The notes below the pieces were generated by a model. That model saw only the letters and a list, made by a program, of their open reading frames with translations. It did no database searches and had not been told where the DNA came from. 64,000 nucleotides of DNA from Balneolaceae bacterium (GTDB lineage: Bacteria > Bacteroidota > Rhodothermia > Balneolales > Balneolaceae), in contig JAXHMK010000009.1 in the NCBI GenBank assembly GCA_034521495.1, forward strand, positions 675,001 to 739,000, given 5' to 3'. Shown one piece after another: positions 57,399 through 64,000 of this stretch; the first letter of the stretch is position 1; every line of letters begins with the position of its first letter. The translations under genes were made by a program, and so were the position numbers.

Positions 57399-58202
57399 TT
57401 AGAAATCTCCCAAAAATTCAGCCTTACAATATGTATGTTCCCAATCCTGCCATCTCTTAACCAACTTAGCTTTAACAGGATTGTATATTGTATAACGAAT
57501 CATATTTTCCAGTTCTGAGTTATTTCTGATCAGATGATCATAACTTTCAGAGTGCCAAAAGGCACCATTTCTATCCAGTGCTTTATTTGCCTGAAGAGCT
57601 GAATAAGATTTCAAATTCTTTAGAATTCTGGTGACGGGCGGGAGTGTGTGCTCAATATTTTCTTCGTGATCTTTTTGAAGGTGGCGAAAAACAATATGGA
57701 CATGATTACTCATGATACAGTATGCATACAAATCGTATTTTCGCTTATCTCGAAAATGAATGGACTCTTTGATGATTTCAGCAATTTCCGGTTTTTGTAA
57801 CCATCTTGGCCCTGTGCTGCTGTTGTCTAACAGGTCTTCATATTTTTTAAAAAATTTTGATTCAAGCTTTTTTTGAAGTTCCTTTTTATTGTCTGGATTT
57901 TCTGATATCGCTTGATGATGCCGTTTTCTCATTTGTTGTAAATCCTTGACAACCTGGACGGGCAGGGAACCTGCTAAACGGAACGTGACAAAATATTCGG
58001 CTCCGGAAATTTGCCAATGTGGTAGTTTTCTCTTGTAGTATTCCAAAATACTGGCTCTTCGTTTTCTGAAATATTTAATATTAGATTTTGTCTGATTGAA
58101 AGCAAAAAAGGTATATCCATATCCACATATATTGATAGAATGGAGTTGGTCAGTAACGGGCAGGCTGCCCGTTGTACGTACGCCGGACAGCCTGTCCGGC
58201 AC
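57399..58202 (-). CDS. REP-associated tyrosine transposase (RAYT), second type
   Basis: Up to 267 residues. The HUH pair is in IMSNHVHIVFRH and the tyrosine candidate in ENMIRYTIYNPVKAKLV. A long insert (about residues 85-160) separates it from the RAYT at 12970, to which it is only distantly similar. The first 20 codons are family A REP sequence, so the real start is probably further in, before YYKRKLPHWQISGAEYFV; no ATG is available there, so a TTG or ATT start is likely. Arrays of family A repeats lie on both sides. Confidence 0.82.
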   Translation of the reverse strand: MPDRLSGVRTTGSLPVTDQLHSINICGYGYTFFAFNQTKSNIKYFRKRRASILEYYKRKLPHWQISGAEYFVTFRLAGSLPVQVVKDLQQMRKRHHQAISENPDNKKELQKKLESKFFKKYEDLLDNSSTGPRWLQKPEIAEIIKESIHFRDKRKYDLYAYCIMSNHVHIVFRHLQKDHEENIEHTLPPVTRILKNLKSYSALQANKALDRNGAFWHSESYDHLIRNNSELENMIRYTIYNPVKAKLVKRWQDWEHTYCKAEFLGDF

Positions 58203-58623
58203 CTCGGCCTGTGGTCATTGGGAAAAATGGGAAATTACGATTTGTCACGATAACAGTCCATTATCAAAGTGAATGCAAAAATGTTCAGTAACGGGCAAGC
58301 TGCCCGTTGTACGTACGCCGGACAGCTTGTCCGGCACTCAGCTGTGGTCTGGGAAAATGGGAAAGTACGATTTGTCGCGATAGACGTGTCCTATTATCAA
58401 AAAGAGTGGGATGCAAACAAGTGTATCAGTAACGGGCAAGCTGCCCGTTGTACAGTACGCCGGACAGCTTGTCCGGCACCTCGGCGTGTGGTCATTGACA
58501 GAAATGGGAGTTATGGTTCGATACCATAAACATGCAGCTTTACCTACGTGTATGGAATGAGAAGAGTGTATCAGTAACTGGCAGGTTGCCCGTTGTACTT
58601 TTCTTGAAAAAAACTGAAAATCC
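58145..58623. repeat. REP family A array downstream of coordinates of the RAYT
   Basis: Copies of the ACGGGCAAGCTGCCCGT / GCCGGACAGCTTGTCCGGC pair at about 58155-58202, 58289-58337, 58431-58479 and a half copy at 58575-58598. Together with the array at 56.8-57.3 kb it encloses the RAYT gene. Confidence 0.8.
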
Positions 58624-58689
58624 GTGTCTCAAATTGTATCTTTAAAACATATTCTGAACCGAGTCGTTTTAAAGCCAAAACCGAGTACT

Positions 58690-58893
58690 ATGTTCAAACC
58701 CATGTTCGGCTTCAGGGCCAAACCCAGAAAATTTGATATGCCAACGCGGTACTATGATCCTGAGAAGGAGAAAAAGCGAAGGCAGCGAATGAAATTTGAA
58801 ACGAAACGAAAGCGCCATCGTGCTCAGAATATTCGTGTCGTATTGTATGCAGTTGGCTTAATCATGGTTATTTGGATCATTACAGCTCTGTAA
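58690..58893 (+). CDS. Small basic membrane protein upstream of mutL
   Basis: 67 residues from the ATG at 58690 (a GTG at 58624 is an alternative). A very basic N-terminal half (EKEKKRRQRMKFETKRKRHR) is followed by one membrane helix (VVLYAVGLIMVIWIITAL) at the C-terminus: a tail-anchored layout. Function unknown. It ends 30 bp before mutL, so the two are probably cotranscribed. Confidence 0.6.
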   Translation: MFKPMFGFRAKPRKFDMPTRYYDPEKEKKRRQRMKFETKRKRHRAQNIRVVLYAVGLIMVIWIITAL

Positions 58894-58923
58894 GCATCAC
58901 CTCTAAAATTTGAATTAAGTTTT

Positions 58924-60756
58924 TTGAATCAACAAGGAGAAATTGGGCAGTCGGTTATTCGAACCATGCCCCCCGAACTTTCCAATAAAATTGCCGCCGG
59001 CGAGGTTATTCAGCGTCCCGCATCTGTGGCGAAAGAACTTCTCGACAATGCCATTGATGCCGGAGCCGATCACATCAAACTGATTGTTCTGCAGGCCGGC
59101 CGTACACTTATCCAGGTTGTTGATAACGGATGCGGAATGTCGGAGGAGGATGCCCGGCTCTGTTTCGAACGGCATGCCACATCAAAAATAGAATCGGTTG
59201 ATGACCTCTTTCGTGTTCGAACCATGGGATTTCGCGGAGAAGCGATGGCATCGATTGCGTCCGTCTCTCAGATTGAGATGAAGACCAAGCGGGTGGAAGA
59301 TGATGCCGGAACACTTCTTGAAATATGGGGTGGCGAAGAGAAACGGTTTGAGCCGGTGGCAGTAGATGACGGAACCTCCGTTGCCGTTCGAAACCTGTTC
59401 TACAATGTACCGGCCCGCCGCCAATTCCTGAAAACCGATGCAACCGAGCTGAAGCATATCATCCAGGCGTTTCAAAACAGCGCACTTGCCAATACAAATA
59501 TTGAGTTCGAACTGCATGCCGATGGCGACCGGATGTATCATCTTCCGAAACAGGATCTGACTGAACGGATTCCTGCACTTTTTGGGAAACAGTACAAGGC
59601 CAGCCTGATTCCTTTCGAGGAGGAAACCAGCTATGTAAAAATTCACGGCATGCTGGTGGATCCAAAACTGGCCAAAAAAAGCCGGGGAGAGCAGTTTCTG
59701 TTTGTGAACGGCCGGCCCTTTCAGCATCGATACCTGACCTATGTTATTCTGAGTCTTTTTGATACATGGACACGTCAGAATGAGTATCCGTTTTATGCGA
59801 TCTATTTTGAGATTGATCCAACCCAGGTGGATGTAAACGTGCATCCCGCCAAACTGGAAGTAAAATTTGATGACGAGCGAAGTATCATACAGTTGGCACG
59901 ATCTGTCATTAAAAAAGCGATCAATGAATATTTTGCCGTTCCGGATATCGAGACGTCTGAGCGGGTTGAAAATGATTTTGATCTCTCGCTCGATCAATTC
60001 AATAATCGCAGCGATAAGCGAGGAAAAAACGGGGGGCAAACCAACCCCATTAACATCCCATCCAGGATTAACTTTCGAAAATCCGGAATCGATGGAGAAG
60101 AATCGGCAGAGCGATTGTATGGCGGTACAGATACTGAAGGAGATTATACTGAAGAAGATCAAAAACACTCTTCGAAAAATCAGAGTCAGTCGCGTGACAG
60201 AGGCTTCTGGCAGCTTCATAACCGGTACATTTTAACCCAAACCCGGACCGGCTTATGCGTAATCGATCAGCATGCAGCTCACAAACGAATTATTTTTGAA
60301 AAGGCGATGAGCGCTACGGAGGAGTCATTACCGGGAACACAGCAACTGCTTTTTGCACAAACGGTTGAATTAAATGCAACTGAGTTTTCACTTCTGAAAG
60401 AGCTGTTGCCTATTATTCAACGAATGGGTTTTAGCATCCAGCTATTGAGCGGAAATACGGCGATTATCAATGGTGTTCCTGCGGATATTGAGATTGGTGA
60501 CGAAAAAGCAGTACTCCGGGATATGCTTCAGCAGTACCGGGAGCTCAGTAAAAAACCATCCCTCGATGCCCGAAAACGGGTAGCTATTGCATTTGCATCT
60601 CGAACGGCTATTCCGCGGGGAAAGAAACTTACCGAACAAGAGATGGAGATGTTGATCGATCAGCTTTTTGCCTGTGAAGAACCCTATCACGATCCGCTTG
60701 AAAAACCAACACTGGTTACCATGTCTATGGATGAGATGAAGCGGCGGTTTCGGTAA
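58924..60756 (+). CDS. mutL: DNA mismatch repair protein MutL
   Basis: 610 residues, starting at a TTG at 58924 (no ATG is available before the conserved LSNKIAAGEVIQRPASV). The GHKL ATPase domain has E/N-box ELLDNAIDAGAD, DNGCGMS, RHATSKI and GFRGEAM; a linker follows (about 345-420); and a C-terminal dimerisation domain. The endonuclease motif DQHA-xx-E-xxxx-E reads DQHAAHKRIIFE (near residue 448), with Lys where the first Glu is expected. The CPHGRP motif is also absent. Links MutS recognition to downstream repair. Confidence 0.93.
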   Translation: MNQQGEIGQSVIRTMPPELSNKIAAGEVIQRPASVAKELLDNAIDAGADHIKLIVLQAGRTLIQVVDNGCGMSEEDARLCFERHATSKIESVDDLFRVRTMGFRGEAMASIASVSQIEMKTKRVEDDAGTLLEIWGGEEKRFEPVAVDDGTSVAVRNLFYNVPARRQFLKTDATELKHIIQAFQNSALANTNIEFELHADGDRMYHLPKQDLTERIPALFGKQYKASLIPFEEETSYVKIHGMLVDPKLAKKSRGEQFLFVNGRPFQHRYLTYVILSLFDTWTRQNEYPFYAIYFEIDPTQVDVNVHPAKLEVKFDDERSIIQLARSVIKKAINEYFAVPDIETSERVENDFDLSLDQFNNRSDKRGKNGGQTNPINIPSRINFRKSGIDGEESAERLYGGTDTEGDYTEEDQKHSSKNQSQSRDRGFWQLHNRYILTQTRTGLCVIDQHAAHKRIIFEKAMSATEESLPGTQQLLFAQTVELNATEFSLLKELLPIIQRMGFSIQLLSGNTAIINGVPADIEIGDEKAVLRDMLQQYRELSKKPSLDARKRVAIAFASRTAIPRGKKLTEQEMEMLIDQLFACEEPYHDPLEKPTLVTMSMDEMKRRFR

Positions 60757-61340
60757 CGTACGCCGGACAGCTTGTCCGGCACGACAGGCTCGAGTTATGG
60801 CAGCGAACGGGGGTTGTGATTTTGAACGAGAATCAGGCATCCTGTTCTACACTCATCAATTAAATTGAGTTCATTAGTAACGGGCAAGCTGCCCGTTGTA
60901 CGTACGCCGGACAGCTTGTCCGGCACGACAGGCTTGAGTTATGGCGGTGAACGGGGGTTGTGATTTTGAACGAGAATCAGGCATCCTGTTCTACACTTAT
61001 CAATTAAATTGAGTTCATTAGTAACGGGCAAGCTGCCCGTTGTACGTACGCCGGACAGCTTGTCCGGCACGACAGGCTCGAGTTATGGCAGCGAACGGGG
61101 GGTGTGATTTTGAACGAGAATCAGGCATTCTGTTCTACACTTATCAATTAAATTGAGTTCATTAGTAACGGGCAAGCTGCCCGTTGTACGTACGCCGGAC
61201 AGCTTGTCCGGCTCTTTAGTCCATGAATGCAGGCAGAAAACAGGAATGAAGAAGTGGTAGGTTAGTTTAGTACCCAATCTCGATGATGGAGATAGAATGG
61301 AGTTAACCAGTAACGGGTAATTTTCCTGTTATACGAAATA
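60752..61340. repeat. 144-bp-period tandem array containing family A REPs
   Basis: GCCGGACAGCTTGTCCGGC recurs at intervals of exactly 144 bp: the CGCCGG start falls at 60761, 60905, 61049 and 61193. Each unit also contains a copy of GTAACGGGCAAGCTGCCCGT and the same 90-bp spacer (GAACGAGAATCAGGCAT...). About three and a half units lie between mutL and the DUF3524 gene. No spacers differ as in CRISPR. Confidence 0.85.
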
Positions 61341-61413
61341 AAAAAGTTGCTTCTGAGTTCTCGACTCGTTTATTTCGGGGTACTTTCAACAGATCATCTA
61401 CAGGAGTTTTTTC

Positions 61414-62544
61414 GTGAATATACTTGCAGTTGAACCTTTTTATAACGGATCTCACCGGGCTTTTTTGAAAGGTCTTCAGGAACACTCAGCTCACAATATC
61501 ATCCCGATAAAACTGGATTATCGACGATGGAAATGGCGTATGCACGGCGATTCTGTAAAACTTGCAGAGATGTCCGCCGAAATAGTTGAAGATATTGATC
61601 TTTTGTTGGTGAGTAGTATGACCAACCTGCCGGCGTTTCTTGCGCTTACAAATCCCCGCTTTGCGCATACGCCCAAAGTGATGATTATGCACGAAAATCA
61701 GCTTACACAGCCGATGCCGGAGGGTGAAGATCGTGATATAACCTATTGCTATATCAACTATCTGAGTATGCTGTCGGCTGATAAACTTCTGTTCTCAACA
61801 AAGTTTCACCTGAATGATCTTTTGGAGGCGTTACCCACGTTCCTGGAGAACTTTCCGGATGATAAACATTACAATACGGTGGACAAGATCCAGGAAAAGA
61901 GCCAGGTGATGTACCCCGGTTTAGATCTTTCGGTTTTTGACCAACAACCAGATACGCGGCAAAACAATAAACGACCTGTAATTGTATGGAATCAACGTTG
62001 GCAGTTTGATCGAAATCCCTCCATGTTTTTTAAAGTGTTGAACCGCCTGAACGATATAGACCTGGAGTTTGATCTGATTTTAGCGGGTGATACTAAACAC
62101 AAAAAACCGGAAGAGTTTGAAAAAGCATGGAAACGGTTTGGAGATCAGATCACCCATTTTGGCTATGTGGAAAATGTTGAAAGGTATAGCAAACTTCTTC
62201 ACTCGGGAGATATCGTAGTTTCAACGGCCACATACGAGTTTTTCTGTGTGGCGATCATGGAAGCGATCTACTGTGGGTGTCATCCGCTGGTTCCCAATCG
62301 ATTACACTATCCCGAACTAATTCCCGAGAGTCTCCATAATCCACTATTGCATGCCCCGGTTTTGTATGATACCGAAGACGACCTGTTTCGCAATCTGAAA
62401 AATTTACTTACTGGCGAGACAAAACCGTTACCCAAGGCCTCTCTTCAAAATATCAACAAACATCTGGACTGGAGCCAGATGATTGATCGTTATGACTCTC
62501 TTTTTGATGAGTTGAAGGAAACAAAGAGTGTGGCTTCATTTTAA
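61414..62544 (+). CDS. DUF3524 glycosyltransferase (tRNA-queuosine mannosyltransferase type)
   Basis: 376 residues from a GTG start with AGGAG eight bases before it. NILAVEPFYNGSHRAFLKG at the start, then IKLDYRRWKWRMHGDS, MIMHENQLTQPMP and VWNQRWQFDRNP are the hallmarks of the DUF3524/GTDC1 family. Its human member attaches mannose to queuosine in tRNA-Asp. The C-terminal half has the GT-B donor fold with FGYVENVERYSKLLHSGDIVVSTATYEFF (given here only in part) and AIMEAIYCGCHPLVP. The bacterial substrate is inferred from the family. Confidence 0.82.
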   Translation: MNILAVEPFYNGSHRAFLKGLQEHSAHNIIPIKLDYRRWKWRMHGDSVKLAEMSAEIVEDIDLLLVSSMTNLPAFLALTNPRFAHTPKVMIMHENQLTQPMPEGEDRDITYCYINYLSMLSADKLLFSTKFHLNDLLEALPTFLENFPDDKHYNTVDKIQEKSQVMYPGLDLSVFDQQPDTRQNNKRPVIVWNQRWQFDRNPSMFFKVLNRLNDIDLEFDLILAGDTKHKKPEEFEKAWKRFGDQITHFGYVENVERYSKLLHSGDIVVSTATYEFFCVAIMEAIYCGCHPLVPNRLHYPELIPESLHNPLLHAPVLYDTEDDLFRNLKNLLTGETKPLPKASLQNINKHLDWSQMIDRYDSLFDELKETKSVASF

Positions 62545-62566
62545 ATCGATTGGTTGAACTCAGCCG

Positions 62567-63034
62567 TTAAAAAATTCTGAATAACGGACGTGCATCAAAT
62601 GGAGAGAACGGCCAGGGGATGGTAATCAGGATGAGTATCAGCCCGATGGTGAACCATACGGCGATCGATTTAAATTTCTTCACATCTTCTGTAAGCCGTT
62701 TGGCTTTGGCCGAACCGATGGTGATAAAGACAACCGCAAGGATCATTAAAATACTGTGTTCCATTCCGTAAAACCGAAGGGCAGATTGCTGAACAGCCTC
62801 ACCAAAATTACTGAAGAGTTGCCTTATGACGGGGCTAATGCCATAGAGTACAAGGCCCACAAGCAGCTGAACGTGTACAATGATAACCGTGATATTTCGA
62901 ATTTTATCATGGCGAGGAGTGTATGTAAGATTTGAAAACCACCCTTTGTATGCCAGGAACATTGTATAGATTAAACTGATTAAAACAAACCAGCGAAGAA
63001 GGGAGTGAAGAATTAAAAAGATGGAATAGAACAT
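62567..63034 (-). CDS. Four-helix membrane protein of the small 'cytochrome b-like' Bacteroidota family
   Basis: 155 residues with four predicted membrane helices (about 5-28, 46-68, 88-110, 128-146). Conserved-looking features are HSLLRWFVL near the start, GLVLYGISP, RFYGMEHSILMILA and ITIGSAKAKR. Homologues are often called 'cytochrome B' without evidence. The histidines in helices 1, 2 and 3 could bind haem, but that is unproven. Convergent with the DUF3524 gene. Confidence 0.65.
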   Translation of the reverse strand: MFYSIFLILHSLLRWFVLISLIYTMFLAYKGWFSNLTYTPRHDKIRNITVIIVHVQLLVGLVLYGISPVIRQLFSNFGEAVQQSALRFYGMEHSILMILAVVFITIGSAKAKRLTEDVKKFKSIAVWFTIGLILILITIPWPFSPFDARPLFRIF

Positions 63035-63303
63035 GTCAGGTTTTCAACTTGGATTGATTCATAGTTATTGCGGGGATAAACTAAGCATAATTGCTAAGGG
63101 ATGCCGACTCTTTGGCCCAAAATTTTTACAAGTTGTATTTCTCGTGATGAGGTGATATTCCTACCCGCATGTTTTTTGGCGAATACTTTCGGTTTCTACG
63201 AAGGGTAGAGTGTGTATGTAGAAAAATGATGTACAGGGAAAGTAATTCTTAATCCTAAGTGGTTTAATTCCCCGACCTTCTGGGTCGGAAAAGATTAAAG
63301 TCC
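63035..63303. other. Intergenic sequence upstream of the membrane protein
   Basis: AT-rich region that probably contains the promoter of the minus-strand membrane protein. Near 63270-63285 there is a CCCGACC..GGGTCGG hairpin. No gene seen. Confidence 0.5.
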
Positions 63304-63313
63304 CCCTTTGAAG

Positions 63314-63835
63314 CTGACATTACCCATAAAATCTCAATTTTTGAGATGATATCTTTACCAAGGTTTATTGGAAAGGTTGAGTATCATTCATAATAATAGG
63401 CTATCAACCGTAATGTTCACCTTGTTCATCCCGACGCTTCGGGACAAAAGAACCAAAAATTCAAGGCGGTGAAAGAATTGGCGGCGGTCACTGAATCTCT
63501 GCTACCTTTTATCAATGGTCCACCGCGTTTATAGCTTGTTAACATCGTTAAGAGCCGGTATGATAAAAGGTCTCCGCAGATCTTCAGGCTCCCTCAATCC
63601 GCCAATTCTTTCGAGGCCGGAGTTGTTCTGACCCTAAAATAAATCAACTCTAAAACAGCAATGAATAGATGTTGAAGCACCTATTATTCATCTTTCAAAA
63701 AGCGTATTGCAAATCTATTTTTAAAATGATAAACGGATATTTTTCGAAAATATACCTAACAGCTTTACGTCAAGCATTACCAATACTTTACATAGACTAA
63801 ATTAGTCATATTTGAAATTACATGGGTAATGTCAG
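63314..63835. mobile_element. MITE-like structured insertion, copy 3 (522 bp) with TIRs and 10-bp target duplication
   Basis: Begins CTGACATTACCCAT and ends ATGGGTAATGTCAG, a perfect 14-bp inverted repeat. CCCTTTGAAG lies on both sides (63304-63313 and 63836-63845). Removing the element and one copy restores the palindrome TCCCCCTTTGAAGGGGGA. Inside, on the minus strand, is a 14-bp stem GAAAGAATTGGCGG/CCGCCAATTCTTTC and an 11-bp stem ACCTTTTATCA/TGATAAAAGGT around a loop with ATACCGGC and GCTATAA..GGTGGACC. The design matches copy 1 at 1782 although the stem sequences differ. No gene inside. Confidence 0.82.
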
Positions 63836-64000
63836 CCCTTTGAAGGGGGAAAGCGAGCAGAGTGAGCTGGGGGGATGACTATCTGAGTTTTGAATTGACA
63901 AAGTCTTGGTTCTGAAGCATTACACCCCTCCCGGCTAAAGCCGTACTCCCCTCAAGGGGAGATTGATCATCCCCCATTGCCCTCCCGAAGTGTCGGGACA
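63836..64000. repeat. CCCTTTGAAGGGG-type dispersed repeat at the right edge
   Basis: The continuation of the palindromic repeat split by the element at 63314: CCCTTTGAAGGGGGA, then TGAGCTGGGGGGATGACT and CTCCCCTCAAGGGGAG (63948-63963). It belongs to the same group as the sequence in the metY leader (46990-47130) and the pair after xylA. Confidence 0.6.

Noticed and set aside
59182-60219. 345-codon minus-strand frame inside mutL
   Set aside because: Antisense shadow of mutL, with low-complexity Phe/Ile-rich composition and no recognisable domain.
60752-61340. Possible CRISPR array
   Set aside because: The 144-bp units are alike over their full length, including the parts between palindromes. 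There are no unique spacers and no cas genes.

Overview
The window looks like a chromosomal piece from a Bacteroidota-superphylum bacterium, most likely the Balneolota/Rhodothermota side (inference). Supporting signs are a secreted beta-propeller with a C-terminal T9SS-like domain beside PorV/PorQ-type barrels, a Bacteroidota-type MutL, the mraZ-to-ftsZ gene order, genes mostly without strong Shine-Dalgarno sites, and abundant palindromic repeats. No tRNA, rRNA, CRISPR array or replication origin was recognised.

Region by region. 1-5 kb (minus): remnants of a type IV pilus/type II secretion-like locus: a frameshifted PilB/GspE N-terminus running off the left edge, an intact PilC/GspF platform protein, and two tandem pilin-like genes, one frameshifted and one heavily decayed. 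0.5-2.3, 5-7, 7.6-8.6 and 10-11.2 kb: dense mosaics of palindromic repeats, two MITE-like insertions and a DUF433/DUF5615 toxin-antitoxin pair. 8.6-15.8 kb: M16 peptidase, asnS, a RAYT transposase symmetrically flanked by hairpins, a nitrilase-family enzyme and a frameshifted dienelactone hydrolase. 16-22.3 kb (minus): a broken kelch-type lipoprotein, a glycosyltransferase, two PorV/PorQ-like barrels and a secreted beta-propeller. 22.7-38.6 kb (minus): a complete-looking division and cell-wall cluster mraZ-rsmH-ftsL-ftsI-murE-mraY-murD-ftsW-murG-murC-ftsQ-ftsA-ftsZ without murF, preceded by a triple GTGGG MraZ operator. 39-42.7 kb: small secreted proteins, a dead IS630-type transposase and a small outer-membrane barrel. 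42.8-47.6 kb (minus): a methionine-branch operon metY-osmC-metX-hom, in which metY, metX and hom all carry frameshifts. Its leader contains what looks like a cysteine-codon leader-peptide attenuator followed by a SAM-I riboswitch with its own terminator. 48-56.8 kb: arsM, era, pdxJ, an NlpC/P60 lipoprotein, xylB-xylA and icd. 56.8-61.4 kb: a second RAYT among its REP palindromes, a small membrane protein, mutL, and a 144-bp-period tandem array. 61.4-63 kb: a DUF3524 (tRNA-queuosine mannosyltransferase type) glycosyltransferase and a small membrane protein. 63.3-63.8 kb: a 522-bp MITE-like element with terminal inverted repeats and a 10-bp target duplication.

The two most interesting points are the tandem cysteine-leader plus SAM-I control region, and a family of MITE-like insertions that carry a long stem with compensatory base changes around a conserved loop. 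Many frameshifts are explained by one extra base in a short homopolymer, so some 'pseudogenes' may be assembly errors; the 16-kb division cluster is free of them.
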